Positions 1-11,834 of a stretch of 64,000 bases of DNA are shown here, in pieces. The stretch is from positions 165,406,290 through 165,470,289 of the forward strand of contig CM073885.1 of NCBI GenBank assembly GCA_037176705.1, written 5' to 3'. The notes under the pieces are model-generated. The model did not search any database, had not been told where the DNA came from, and saw only the letters and a program-made list of their open reading frames with translations. The stretch is from Molossus alvarezi (taxonomy: Eukaryota > Chordata > Mammalia > Chiroptera > Molossidae). Position 1 is the first letter of the stretch, and each line of letters opens with the position of its first letter. The position numbers were made by a program, and so were the translations under genes.

Positions 1-341
1 TTTTGACCATATTGACTTGGCCTAATTGCTCTTAATCAAACAATTAAAAAAGATTCCTGAGAGTGTATGTTTCTAAGCAATGGGATATTGTTTATGACAA
101 AAGTTTCTCCCAATTTTGAATTTATATTAAGGGACAGGTTTCCTCTTGTACTGATACTCTATCATTCATTATTCATTAGTTACTTTAACAAATATGTGAT
201 ATGTGCATTTTGTACTAGGATCTGTTCTAGGAGACTGGGATGCATCAGTAAACACACGAGGCAAAAATCTGTCTATGGGGGTTATGTCTATTGATCAAAA
301 ATTCTTACATATTTACTTCCCAAAGATTAACTGCATAAACC

Positions 342-372
<31 letters not shown>

Positions 373-735
373 AAGGAACTGACTCAGTCACTAAACTGAC
401 AATTGGAAGACTCTGATTCCAGGTGAAAAATGGTCATCTTCCTAAACGCCAGTAATTACTGTGCAGAAAGCCCAAGTAGCTCATCTCGTTCAAGGATGAG
501 TCATGAAGACTCAAGAAGTGGGAAGAGCTTATCATTTAAGACATAAACATCACCCCTGCAGAGCCACCATGCATTCGAAATTGCCTTTTTAAAATGGACT
601 GCTATACATATCTTATACAACAGAGCATGGTCTTTTAATTAATGAACTCCTCCATTATTAAGAGTTATAACTGAAAGTGAGAGAAAATTCGCCTGGAACG
701 ATGACACAAATAAACCACAACAAATCTCTACTCAC
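1..735 (-). other. ST8SIA6: ST8SIA6 intron 4, 5' part
   Basis: This is non-coding sequence downstream of the exon 4 donor at 735. It is AT-rich and holds a (TG)n run at 345-372. No transposable element or further exon was recognised. The exon with sialylmotif L must lie to the left of the window. Confidence 0.85.
345..372. repeat. (TG)n microsatellite
   Basis: About 14 uninterrupted TG units in intron 4, some 360 bp from the exon 4 donor. Confidence 0.95.
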
Positions 736-880
736 CACTGGAAACATATTAAAAATGTTCTTTCTAATTAGGATTGCATTTTTACTTTCCACCTCGTAAG
801 TCATGTTAGTCCCAACTGGAGTATTACGTTGAGAAACAATGAAGTTTTGGACAGCATCACAACAGGAAGCAAGTTTCGCT
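736..880 (-). CDS. ST8SIA6: ST8SIA6 coding exon 4 (start of catalytic domain)
   Basis: This exon encodes part of alpha-2,8-sialyltransferase 6, a type II Golgi membrane enzyme of glycosyltransferase family 29 that adds alpha-2,8-linked sialic acid, preferentially to O-glycans ending in alpha-2,3-sialyl-galactose. On the minus strand a pyrimidine-rich acceptor ending TTTTTTTGCAG is followed by 145 bp and a strong donor (GTG|GTGAGT). The first base completes a codon with exon 3. The other 48 codons are open and begin AKLASCCDAVQNF, with NTPVGTNMTYEVESK further on and NIFNMFPV at the end, matching the ST8SIA6 sequence as I know it. A CysCys pair and an N-glycosylation sequon (NMT) are visible. 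The exon ends in phase 0. The next exon, with sialylmotif L, lies beyond base 1. The related ST8SIA1 has a similar CCD...P.G...Y...FP pattern but fits less well. Confidence 0.94.
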
Positions 881-1150
881 CTGCAAAAAAATAAGAATAA
901 AAGTGAGCCACGGAATAAGATTAAGAAACCAAAGATACAGGCTACCATGGGAAATGCAAAAGAGGATATTGCCACATTGACTTTCCGAAGGAAAGAAATC
1001 ATTTACAAAGAAGACATTTTTTGTCTCATTTCATTCTAACTGGCCCTGCGCGGTGAAATGGCAACTTGGTGGGTAAAATAGCAAAGAATGTCAACAGGCT
1101 TACTTATATGTAGGTAGGGACCCTCTCACAAATAGAAAATACTCATTAAG

Positions 1151-1359
1151 CCCAGCCAGTGTGGCTGAGTGGTTGAACATCAACCCATGCACCAAGAGGA
1201 CGTCAGTTTGATTCCCGGTCAGGGCACATGCCCAGGTTGTGGGCCCAATCCCCAGTGGGGGGCATGCAGGAGGTGGCCAATCAATGTTTTCTCTCATCAA
1301 TGTTTTTCTCTCTCTCTTCCTCTCCCTTACTCTCTCTCTAAAATCAATAATGAAAAAAA
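1151..1359 (+). mobile_element. Ves-type SINE, class B
   Basis: The tRNA-derived head (CAGTGTGGCTGAGTGGTTGA, then CCATGCACCAAGAGG) is followed by the TGCAGGAGG body, a CT-rich stretch and a TAAAATCAATAATG A-rich end. It lies about 270 bp from the exon 4 acceptor. Confidence 0.9.
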
Positions 1360-1921
1360 AAATTTAAAAATCAAAGAACAGTGTTACAAACAGTCACCAA
1401 AGCAATATGCCATCATTTATTATGAGACAAATCCAATGAAAAGAATCATTACAGTGATTTTTTTTCAAGCTCTAGAAGCATGATTCACAAATACATTTGA
1501 ATTGTATTTAAAGTGTAAAACTGTATGTTTTGATATTCATATATATTATGAAATAATCACTACGATCAAGCTAACTAATATACCCATCACCTCACATAGT
1601 TATGTTTTATATATATATTTTGTAAGCACTTAAGATCTTCCCTTTTAGCAAATTTCAGGTATTGCTAATTACAGTAACATTGCTATACATTAATACAGTG
1701 AATTTTTAAGTGAAGCAAATTTAAAGTTGCCATTCCTTATAGAAAGCTCAGAAAAAAATGTAACTCAGTACCAAGCTATATTTCAAATCTATTACTGTGG
1801 AGTGAAATGTCATTATTAGAATGAAAACCCAGGAAAGTCCTTGTTGTGAGTTTGCCCCCACCCTCAGGCTTCATATTAGGTTTATTTACACAATTGTCCA
1901 GGAATGTAGATCCCACAGTAT
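1360..1921. other. AT-rich intronic stretch, nothing recognised
   Basis: Anonymous AT-rich sequence without open frames or repeat signatures I can assign. Confidence 0.5.
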
Positions 1922-1923
1922 AT

Positions 1924-2028
1924 CTTTTTTTTTTTTTTTTTTTTGGAACGTGTCCCTAGCGGGATCCGAACCCAGGAACCTCTGGTCCACAGGCTGATGC
2001 TCCAACTGCTGAGCCAAACTGGCCAGGG
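1924..2028 (-). mobile_element. short Ves SINE: tRNA head plus poly(A) only
   Basis: Read on the minus strand, it has the class A head (CCCTGGCCAGTTTGGCTCAG) through the B-box region to GGGACACGTTCC, and then directly an A tract of about 20. The usual body and CT-rich part are missing. A second copy at 26281-26401 stops at the same point. Confidence 0.8.
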
Positions 2029-2029
2029 C

Positions 2030-2784
2030 TGCATCTCTTGATAATTATCCTAGACTTTAATCAACCTTGAGGTCAAGAGATTCTTCCATTTGCACAACTG
2101 AACTAGTACTTCACTTAAATCCATTTCCCTTGTTAATTTGTCAGAGAATCTCCCCAGGAAAACACTCCATGTAAGTGAAAACGGTAAGCAAGCCAAACTT
2201 GGCCTTTTCAATCTTAAAGAGTTTTGTAGAATTTCCTCTTCTCTCAGATTTTCCTTGGAGGAGCATTTTTTCGTAATTTTATTCATCTTGTTCCCCCTTA
2301 AGCCTTTACTCACTCTCCACTATTCAGTGGGCAGAACTGACCATGGGCGGTGCTGACACCCTGGATTCATTCACTTTGTTGTGGCTTTCTGGTATACCTG
2401 AAGGGTCTACTTTTGTATATGTTCCTACTGAATTTTGTCTCTTTATAAAAGTACAATGTTCTTATCTATCCTGGTCATTTTGAAATATAATCCAGGTTTC
2501 CTGAATTCCAATAATTCTCATTATATTTGTACCTTAAAATCAAGATTTTCAACAACACTTTTTATCAGTTCATTTAAAATAGTACATTCTTCTTAACTGA
2601 ATCTTATCACCTACTTATCATCCCTCTTTGTATTTCAGAATTTAAGAGATTAGCAAAAGAAAAAATAACCTGAAAATGAAGTGATGTATAGTCAAAACAT
2701 AATACTAAGTAATTTTTAATTATAAATTTAATCATAAGCATTCACATGACATATTGCAAGCTCAGGAATCCTTACGTGTTTTAT
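2030..2784. other. unassigned intronic sequence
   Basis: AT-rich, no recognised element. Short frames on both strands lack start context, splice sites or homology. Confidence 0.5.
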
Positions 2785-3139
2785 GAATTCACTTATATGT
2801 GGAATCTAAGAAACAAAACAAATGAACAAATAAAATTGAACCAGACTCATAGATGCAGAGAACAGACTGGTGGTTGTCAGAGGGGAGGAGGTTGGGGTGG
2901 GTGAAAAAGTTAAAGGGACTAAGAAGTTCAAATTGATAGTCACAAAATAGTCACAGGAATGAAGAGTACAGCACAGGGAATATAGTCAATAATGTAATAA
3001 ATATGCATGGGCTCAGGTGGGTACTTGAAATACTGGTGGAAATCACTTTGTAAAGTATGTGGTTGTCTAACCACCATGCTGTACATCTGAAACTAATACA
3101 GAATAATGTTGAATATAAACTATAATTAAAAAAAAAACC
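2785..3139 (+). mobile_element. L1 3'-UTR fragment
   Basis: Typical L1 3' end: a TATGTGGAATCTAAGAAACA start, a GGGTGGGTGAAAAAG polypurine stretch, GTACAGCACAGGGAATATAG, and a TGAAACTAATACA...ACTATAATT end followed by an A run. Confidence 0.85.
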
Positions 3140-3329
3140 TTATGTGTTTATAATTTTAAATGTCTCTTTTAGGCCTAATTTTGAGAAAAGATGATGGAAT
3201 TAATTCTCATTTAGCTTTGACAAGTAATTTAATTTTTCTAATGATAGCCTGTGCTTAAAAGAATATTACATCACCAACCTCCCCCCCACCCCCCACTAAC
3301 CAGAATACCCTTCTGGTTTTTTAATATTA

Positions 3330-3930
3330 ATATATTTTGTTCTGAAATTATATTTTTAACGTTGTATTATAACATTTTCAAATCTACAGGAAAGTTCAAA
3401 GAATTGAACAATGAGCACTTGAATAACCACCAGCTACACTGCACAATTAACTTTTTACTTTATTTGTCTTATTGTGTATTTATCCATCAGTCCATTATTG
3501 TAGTTATAACAATTCAAAGTAAATTGCAGGTGTCAGAACCCTTTACCCCTAAACACTTCAGCATGTATTTAATTATTTTGTTTTTATTTTGGAGTAAATT
3601 TTACATACAATAAAATCATAAGTGTGTTTGGTAAATTCTGAGAGATGTATACACCCCTGTTACCCACTCCCCTATATCAAGATATAGGATATTACCAACC
3701 CCCAGATAATTCCCTCATATCCCTTCCTAATCTGTCTTCAGTCCTCCCTCACCTTGAGGCAACCACATTTGTGATTTTTTTTTTTTTTACCAAAAATTAG
3801 TTTTGTCTGTTCTAGAATCTATATAAGCAGAATCATATAGTATGCATGCTTTTGAAAAAGATTTTTTCTCTTGGCGTAAATGTTTTGGCAATCCATGTTC
3901 GTTGCTGCATGTATCAGTAGCTGGAATCTC
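3330..3930 (-). mobile_element. old L1 (L1ME-like) 3'-UTR fragment
   Basis: Reads as the reverse of an L1M/L1ME 3' UTR (CAGAATCATATAGTATGC, GTTGCTGCATGTATCAGTAG and neighbouring motifs). It is diverged and its boundaries are approximate. Confidence 0.6.
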
Positions 3931-4423
3931 TGGGTTGCTAGAGTAAATTTCGTGGCACAGGGTGCCAGAGCTCGGGGGCTCCCATCCTCACACTTTTAGA
4001 GAAATCACTGTCCAAATCAAAGTTAAACACTTCGTCACTCATAATAACCTCTGAGGAAAAAATGACAGAATAATGATCCAAACTGTTATTTCTGAAGCCT
4101 GCCTTGTTTCACTAACTAATGGGACTTTTTAAGCCTTTATATACAGTGGCAGAATTATAAATGTATGCTTTTTGTCACTTCCCAGCTCATCCATGTGGTA
4201 GGGACCCTGTAAGAACCAGTGTCCATATAACGCTGAGCTGCTTATAACAAACAAACAAAAATGGAATTTTATCTCTGCTATTCCATCTCCCATCATGCCC
4301 CCAAACAGTAAGTTCTGATCCTTGGTGATGAGATATGTTCACAGTGAAGGGCACGGTAATATTCCCCTTCTGTGAAAAGAGCAGGAGACATTAAGAAATG
4401 AAGGACACGATATCAACTAGACG
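3931..4423. other. unassigned intronic sequence
   Basis: Nothing recognised between the L1 fragment and the LTR at 4424. Confidence 0.5.
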
Positions 4424-4905
4424 TGACGGTTAATTTTATGTCAGCTTGACTGGGCTGAGTCAATGCCCAGATAGCTGGTAAGACAATATTTGTGGGTGTG
4501 TCTATGAGGGTGTTTCTGGAAGAGATCAGCATTTGAATCAGCAGACTAAGTGAAGAAGATCTCCTCACCAACGCAGTGGGCATCATCCCATCCACTGAGG
4601 GACAAAAGGCAGAAGAGGGCAAATTTGCTCTCTGCTTGAGCTAGAACATCCATCTTCTCCTGTTCTTGGTCCCTGGTGCTCCTTGTTCTCAGACAAAGGC
4701 TTACCCCATTGGCCCTCCAGTTCTGGGACCTTCAAACTCACACCGGAACTTACAGCATCAGCTTTCCTGGGTCTCCAGCTTGCGGATGACAGATAATAAG
4801 ACTTTCCTCCATAATTACATGAGTCAACCCCTTGTAATAAATCTCTTTCTGTGTGCTCATACATATCCACGAGGCTCTGTTTCCCCATAAAACCCCAACT
4901 AAGAG
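4424..4905 (+). mobile_element. ERVL/MLT2-like LTR
   Basis: Begins GTGACGGTTAATTTTATGTC and continues with the TTGACTGGGCTGAGTCAATG and GGGTGTGTCTATGAGGGTGT motifs, a polyadenylation-type AATAAATCTCTTTC and a terminal CCCCAACTAAG. This is the structure of an old ERVL-class LTR, with no coding capacity. A primer-binding-like sequence follows at about 4910. Confidence 0.7.
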
Positions 4906-6317
4906 ATGTTGGTACGGAGAAGGGGGGGTGTTGCTGCAACAAATACCTAAAACCGTGGAGGTGGCCTTGGGACTGGGTAATAAGTAGAGATTGGAAGGGT
5001 TCTGTGCATGTGCTAGAAAAAGTCTAGATTGTCATGAAAAGAACTGTCAAGGTACTTCTGGTGAGACCTCAGAAAGAAAAGAAGAGAGCTGTGGAAAAAG
5101 CTTCCATCCTAAAGAGAACCTTAGTGATCCTGATTGGAAAGAACATTGGTCGATACCTGGAGAGCGAGGGCCATTCTGATGAGGTCTCACACAATATTGA
5201 ACAGTAGAGAAAAGGCCATCCTTGTTATAAAGTGGCAAAGAAATTGACTGAATTGTGTTACAATTCTAGTGTTTTGTGGATGGTGGAAGTTGTGAGCAAT
5301 GAAACTGAATACTTAATTAAGGAGGTTTCTAAGGCAAATGTTGAGGAAACAGCTTGGCTCCTCTTGACTGCGTACAGTAAAATGCAAGAAGAAGGAAGTG
5401 ACTTGAAGAGACACCTATTAATAAAAAGGGAAGCAGAATTTAAAGATTTGTACATTTTCAGCCTATACATATGGCAAAAATGAGCAAGTATGCTCAGGAG
5501 AGAACACTACAGATGGGACCAAGTTTACACTGGGTAAGGAGATTAAGGTGGGTGTGAACCCCGGATTTAATCAGCCACACCTGCAGGAAAAATGCCAGTT
5601 TGAACTGAAGAGGAACAAGATGGAAAGGAATGAAGGAAAGCTGTTGGAGTTCGTGGATCTTATAAGGATGGGATTATAAAGCGATTTGGCTACCAACGTG
5701 CTCTGTCGTTGAAGACAAGGGAAGAATGATCACAAAGGAGATTCAGATATCAACAGGGCTGCCTTCTCAGTTACAGAAGGGGAGACCTGCTTTCAATGGG
5801 CCCCAGGGCCTCAGCCCAAAGCCTTGAGGGCAGGGCCCCCGAAGACATGGGGAAGGGAATGCCCGGCCGGCTGCAGGGCAGGACCATCACCATAGGGTCT
5901 GGAGGGCAGAGCACGGAGCCACAGAAGATTATCTTGAGAACTGGCATCTCGTGGAGTTTGCTTTACTACATTTTGGACGTGCTTGGGGTCTGTCAATCTT
6001 CCTCCTTTCCTATTTCTCCCTTAGGTGTGGGAATGTCTATCCTATGCCTGTCCCCCACTATATTTTGGAAGCACATAAAGTGCTTGCTTTCACGGGCTGA
6101 CAGCTGGAGAGGACTTCGCCTCAGGATGAATGTACCCAAAGGCTCACAGACGCCTGATCTGCATGATATTTAAATGAGATTTTGGACTTTCAACTTTGGA
6201 ATTGGCGCTGGAACAAATTTAAGACTTTTGGGCTGATGGGATGGAATGAATGTGTTTTTATTGTGAGAGAAGGAACTTATTTTGGTGGTGGGAGTGGTGG
6301 CAAGGGCAGAATCTCAT
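4906..6317 (+). mobile_element. MaLR internal region (degenerate)
   Basis: Starts at a primer-binding-like TTGGTACGGAGAAGGGGGG, followed by the GGAACTGGGTAAT-type motif (here GGGACTGGGTAATAAGTAG) and further THE1/MST/MLT1-int similarity up to an AATGAATGTG near the 3' LTR. Only short frames survive, broken by stops and frameshifts, so it is a dead gag-like remnant. Confidence 0.65.
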
Positions 6318-6663
6318 TGACTAAACATCTGTGTCCTCCCTAGATTCATATGTTGACACCCTACTTACTATGTGATGGGGCTTTAGGAGGTGACTGGAAT
6401 TAGATGAGGTCATGAGGTGGGGTCCTCATGAATGGGATTAGTGCCCTTTTAACAGTCACAAGAGAGCATGCTCCCTCTTTCTGCCACTAAGGACACACAG
6501 AGAAGGCTGCCATCTGCGACCTGGAAGAGGGTTCTCACCAACACCCAGCCAAGCTGCCACCCTGATCTCCCACGTCAGCCTCCAGAACTGTGAGAAACAC
6601 ATTTCTCTTGTTTATTAGCCACCCAATCTATGGTACTTTGTACTCGCAACTAGAACTGAGACA
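6318..6663 (+). mobile_element. MLT1-type (MaLR) LTR
   Basis: Contains ATTCATATGTTGACACCCT, GATGGGGCTTTAGGAGGTGA, TCCTCATGAATGGGATTAGT and a CTCCAGAACTGTGAGAAACA end with a TTAGCCACCCA motif. It lies directly after the MaLR internal part but differs in type from the LTR at 4424. Confidence 0.75.
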
Positions 6664-6734
6664 CTGGAAGACATGCTGTGACCACGACATCTAAAGTGTC
6701 TGTAACGTGTAGTTTCACATTCCACAGTAGTAAA

Positions 6735-6960
6735 TGTCCAACCAGATCAGTATGCACGAACCTTACACTTGTAACGCACTGTGCGCTTTCCAGAGATTTC
6801 ACACCCGTGACCTCATCTGATTCCCACAACAACCAGGGATGGAGAAGATGTTATTATTCTCATTGTTGAGATGAGAATAGGTGTTGAGAAAGGTGAAGTG
6901 ACATGACCAAGGCACACAGGCCGTCAGTGACTGAAACCTATGCCGTTTTGACATTCAGGT
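6735..6960 (-). mobile_element. MIR SINE
   Basis: Reversed MIR core: GATTCCCACAACAACC, then TTATTATTCTCATTGTTGAGATGAGAA and GACCAAGGCACACAGGCCGT. Confidence 0.75.
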
Positions 6961-8160
6961 CTCTGTAGTTTACACTAGAGGATGTTGTAGTTGGGGGTGG
7001 GGAGTTTAATGCCCTCACCTGCGCTTCTTCCTTTAGGATGCTTTCCATAATGTCACCACAAGAACACAGTGGTCCCCAAAATAACGTGGGTAGCACCATG
7101 CTGACAATTTGCCTAGACCAACTCAAAGGCTGCAAAAATATATATTACATAAATGTGTCAAACCCTACATATATTTGAGACACTCAAGGTTCTCATTCTA
7201 CATGGAGGAGCTACGGGATCCCCCAGGAGGTCAAGGATGTCAAGTGGCCCAGCCAATGTGCCCCAGTATTAAATGGAGAAGAATCCTCTGGGTTGATGAT
7301 GATCTAGTTCTCCCTGTGCCATACCTTCAGCAACTTCCTCCACATGATCCAGTTGCAAAAAGTGAATACTGCCCGCTCCCCACTACACCGAAGAAAGAAC
7401 AGGGACCCACTGCACTGCACTGAGTTCCCAAACTGAAAATAGTTCACCTACTTTTAAAAGTGCTTAACTCTCAAGAAATAGGCTGGTCCTGGGAGAACTG
7501 GACCGAATGTTTCACCTCAATTTATGGACTCAAATGTGGGAAAACATCTTTGCATCACAGTTGGTGTAATGAATCGACCTCTGAGAAAGGGATTTTTGTG
7601 AAAATTCCTTTTTCTCTCACACCGTAGGTGCTATTTCCTTTGTTTCTATTTTTATTTTTTTGTTTTGCTTTCTTGATTCATTTCAGGTCTCAGGTCAAAA
7701 TTTGTCCTTTGTTCTAAATGGGATGCTTCCCGGATTTCCATGAAATATTGATGACCGCGTAAGGCTTACAGTGTGCTACACGCTATAGGACTCTCTGAAT
7801 ATTAACAGCCTGACTGCCCCAGCCCAGAGCTCCCGGTGTCTCTCCTGCTCCAAATCTCTGAGACTCTCTAATGAGCTGTGGGGCAGTCAGGGCGAGCCAG
7901 AGGCTACAGGCCCTTTCTAAGTATAAAAGAGCTACCTTGGGGGGGAACCTTCTCTAAGATTATAATAAGGTTCCCAAGAAAAAGCGTGTTAAAATACAAG
8001 CACTTTCAGAAATTCAAGGGACTTATTTACCACCCCAATCATTTCTAAAACAGTCACATTTCTTTTTCTTCACCAAAACCACAAGGCTTAGGCCAAGCAA
8101 TACACCCCCCACCTCTGTCCTGCTGGTCCCCTCCTTTCTGCCTTTCTTCAGTCCCTACCT
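6961..8160. other. unassigned intronic sequence
   Basis: No element or exon recognised over 1.2 kb of mixed composition. Confidence 0.5.
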
Positions 8161-8164
8161 TATA

Positions 8165-8600
8165 GTATATAATTCATTGATTGACCACTAGTAACCATAT
8201 CAAATATTTAGTGCATTGTCCTTAGGTGCTAAACATTTGACATATATTATCTCTCTTTTTTTTAAGGATTTATTTGTTGTTGTTTAAATATTTTTTCTTT
8301 ATTGATTTTTAGCAAGTGAGGAAGGGAGAAAGAGATAGAAACATCGATAAGACAGAACATGGGTTGGCTGCCTCCTACATGCCCCCCACTAAGGCTCGGG
8401 CCCACAACCTGGGCATGTGCCCTGACTGGGAATCAAACTGGCGACCTCTTGGTGCGTGGGTTGACGCTCAACCAGTGAGCCACACCGGCTGGGCCATACA
8501 TTATCTCTTTTGAGCCCCACAATAACCCTACAAAGTAGGTACAATTGACAATCACTTTACAGCTGAGGACAACTCAGGCTTATAAAAGGTAAGCAGGTCA
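8165..8600 (-). mobile_element. MIR SINE split by a Ves insertion
   Basis: MIR-like sequence on both sides of the SINE at 8286-8494 (left AACATTTGACATATATTATC, right CACAATAACCCTACAAAGTAGG). The duplicated target is ATATATTATCTCTC on the left and ATACATTATCTCTT on the right. Confidence 0.65.
8286..8494 (-). mobile_element. Ves-type SINE, class B
   Basis: Reverse of the class B head (GGTGTGGCTCACTGGTTGAG, then CACCAAGAGG) and body, with a T-rich tail on the left. It is inserted in a MIR with a target duplication of about 14 bp. Confidence 0.88.
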
Positions 8601-8879
8601 CATCTCACATCATTCACTAATTCATATTTATTTAGCAGCTAAATAGATGCTAAGCACTGTGAAGTGTGTTGACGATACATTGGTGAGTAAAATACACAGT
8701 CTCTGCCTTTATGATGTTTCTGATCTGGTTAGGAAGAAAACAGAAAGGATCATAAGGATGAATTTAAAGGTTGGCAGAATGTTCCAACCACCCCCAATAT
8801 GCCACTTGACCATATTGATTATTTTCAGCCTTAGGCACTAAGAAAACAGCAAATGCAGAAAGAGGTTTTCTCTGAACTC
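8601..8879. other. unassigned intronic sequence
   Basis: Nothing recognised. Confidence 0.4.
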
Positions 8880-9330
8880 TCTCTATCTGCTTAAAGACAG
8901 ATTTTCCCAGAGGAGCTCAGCTGTCATAAACTCCCTACTGAACAGTTTCATCAGCCAGGGAGGATGGGCTCTGATCACAGAGGAGACGAGAACTTGATGC
9001 TACACCCAGACAGACTTTGTCACAAACGATCATGCTCCCCATCTATTCTTCTAAGGACCCTCCTCTTCCCCCACAACTACTGACTCTCCCGTAAAAGACC
9101 TATATTCCCCCCTCTCCTTTCCTTATTAGCGTGGCATTTACATCTGAGTTCTAAGCCACTCTGGGGAGTTCCTCGCCTTTCCCGGGGCGCCTCCCATGAA
9201 TACATAAGGTCTGTGTGTCAATTCACTTCTGTGTTTCTCTTGTTAATCTACCTTTTATTAAGGGTGTCTCAAGTAAGGACTCAGAAGGTTAGAGGCAAAA
9301 TTACTTTTCCTCCCCTTCAAACTGTAAAAT
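8880..9330 (+). mobile_element. possible class I ERV LTR remnant
   Basis: The segment ending in GTCTGTGTGTCAATTCACTT, TGTTTCTCTTGTTAATCTAC and ATTACTTTTCCTCCCCTTC resembles the R/U5 end of gammaretrovirus-like LTRs. It is diverged, has no flanking coding region, and its boundaries are guessed. Confidence 0.35.
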
Positions 9331-9780
9331 AGTCAGTGGTAAAGCCAAGATTCAGATCTAGGGTTCGAGCTCCCTCTCAGTCAATGCCCTACAAGGCAGC
9401 GTGGGGCACAGTGCTCTCTCCAAAAACAGTGGGGGGAGATTAAATGAGTAAAATGTCATTGCTTGAACGACCATATCTTACTGCCCAACAGACTTTTCTA
9501 GAATTCTCCAGTTCCTGATTGGAAGCATGTTTAAAAATAAAAGTCAGAGCGTTGTGGGCTCAGAGCAGCTCTCATGTCCTGTGGGTGCTGGTATCACACC
9601 AGGGGGAGGACCCCAGGCAGCCATGTGCACAGTCATCGTGCCTCAGTGAGTGTGCCCACATGTGGGCCCGCGTGTGCTGCTCCGCAGGGCAGGGGCATGG
9701 GCGAGGGGGAGAGAAAGAACCATTTGGTTTTGGACATTGAGAATAAGCCATCCCTGGCCAGAGGCCCTTTAAGGAGTGAA
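9331..9780. other. unassigned intronic sequence
   Basis: A GC-richer patch at about 9540-9720 has two short overlapping frames and no homology I recognise. Confidence 0.4.
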
Positions 9781-9798
9781 CAAGATCTGCAGGCTTTA

Positions 9799-10038
9799 TT
9801 TATTTATTTATTTATCTATGTATGTATTTATTTTTCTTTATTGATTTTAGAGAGAGAGGAAGGGAGAGGGAGAGAGAGATAGAAATATCAATGAGAGAGA
9901 ACATTGATGGGCCGCCTCCTGCATGCCCCCCACTGGAGATAAGGCCCACAACCTGGGCATGTGCCCTGACCGGGAATCAAACTGGCGACCACTTGGTGCA
10001 TGGGTCAATGCTCAACTACTGAGCCACACCAGCCGGGC
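9799..10038 (-). mobile_element. Ves-type SINE, class B
   Basis: Complete reverse copy with a TTTA-repeat tail. The target duplication is clear: AGATCTGCAGGCTTTA (9783-9798) against AGATTTGCAGGCTTTA on the right. Confidence 0.92.
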
Positions 10039-10489
10039 AAGATTTGCAGGCTTTAAATTGACTTGATATAACTCAGCAGGGTGCACAGGCCTCCTAAAGG
10101 TCAAATGTGATCTGAAACCACACAATTGAAAGAACAGAGGCAGGGAGAGAGACATTCTACTCTGTGTTACTCAAACTACACTTAGTGAGCTTGGGTCTGC
10201 TGTGGAAACTTTGCTTTCAAAAGTATATTAAGAAACCAGGGCCTGTTAGGGGGAAAGATCTGTAATGGTAGAGGGATTGAAATCCATGACAGATGAAGAT
10301 GGATAATGCCCAGACCAGCGAAGGACAGATTCAAGAAGATCAATAACTATCTTCAAATACTGTACAGACTTGGGGGGAATTAGATGTAACTTGTGTAACT
10401 TCAAGACACAGCATGAGGACTGGTGCCCAGCATGACTCACTATTTCCTGAGCACCCACTGAGTAACGGCCATGGTTCAAGGACATGAGG

Positions 10490-11000
10490 TTACAACTTAC
10501 AGATTCTTAATTACACATGTGAGTGAAGTGTGGATGAGTCCTGCCCTCCAGGAGCTTGCCAACATCGGGAAAGACAGACACAAAATATAACTGGTATTTC
10601 AATTTAATTTCAATATAGTATTTTAAGGTATGAAGAGGTCATGGTAAGAGCACAGGGAAGGACCTGGGGGTCAGGGGAAGATTTCCTGATGGTGTTGGTC
10701 TGGTGCCCAGCATGTAGGAGGCTCAGGATAAACATCCGTTCAATGACTGAGTAAACCTGTTTGGTGATAATCACTCAGATAATGGAGGATGGACAGTAGC
10801 CGAAGGAGACCGGAGAGAAGCAGGACTGGAAGGGATTGAGCATCTATTGTAGAGTTTGCCTAATGAAGATGAGAAGGGCCCACATCAAGCAAGTGATTTC
10901 AGAGTGGAAAGGGCAGGCGTGGAATAGGGTTGGGAGGTTTGAGATCTATCCAGTAGGAGGTGAAGGAACAAGAATAAGGGATAAACAAGAGCGGCCAGGA
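10490..11000 (+). repeat. ancient mammalian dispersed repeat, family not named
   Basis: Motifs such as CTGCCCTCCAGGAGCTTGCC and GGTCAGGGGAAGATTTCCTG belong to a very old dispersed sequence also seen near 12700, 13660, 15620, 18250, 46560, 47480, 50040, 57980 and 62200. Confidence 0.5.
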
Positions 11001-11834
11001 GTTAAGACAAGGACCCCGAGACAGGATGCTCTGCCCAGTCTCCCCCTGACTGTCAGCCTTCCCCAGCGGAACTCATTGATTTTACCAACACTCACCGAGA
11101 GCGCTCTGTGCTAGACCCCGGGGCCATGTCAGGGCGTGAGAGACCCTGTCACCGACCTCATCTCACTCCTGGGCAGCACAACGGGAGAAGCAGAAAATGG
11201 AAAAAGGCTTCCGAGCATAGCAATAAAGGTGGTTAAAGGTCTGTTCACTGTGTTTGACAAGGAAAGGCCAGCAACAGAGGGGAATCTTTTCCACATAAAG
11301 GGTCACTAAACTGCAAGGGAAGAAAATCACTTCAACGTCGTATAAGCAAAGAACAATAGAATACATTGTACCCACAGGTTCTAAAAGTTTGAAAAGAACA
11401 GGAACTATTTCATGAATTCAGAAAAGATGTTTTAGTCATGAGTTTTTATACTGTGGGTACCTGCAGAGGAGAAATGGAAAGGTGGAAGGTGAAGAGAGAA
11501 ATAACTAGAGAGACCCAGAAAAAGGAAAAAGAGACAGATGGACACGGCAGGGGCAGAGAAGGAGAACAGAGACAGACACATCAAAGTGAAACCAGAGGAA
11601 GAAAACCCTGAGGAAGGCGGAGAGATGAAGACAGGAAGAGAAAGACACACACAAGCTGCCAGGACACAGAAACCATGGAACATCCAGAGAGAGATGCAGA
11701 CTCTCACCCCTCAGAGCACTGGACAGAAGGGCCGGAAAGAGAGCCACGAGACAGCCCAGATAGGAGCATGAAGAGCAAAACATGAGTTTGACGTTCAAGT
11801 TTATTGTTACATACGTAATAACCGCCAACGCATG
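11001..11834. other. unassigned, purine-rich on the + strand
   Basis: About 11480-11770 is strongly GA-rich (AGAGAGACCCAGAAAAAGG and similar), which creates spurious minus-strand frames of low complexity. No gene was recognised. Confidence 0.5.

Noticed and set aside
11432..11828. Serine/leucine-rich minus-strand frames
   Set aside because: Produced by a GA-rich low-complexity tract on the + strand.
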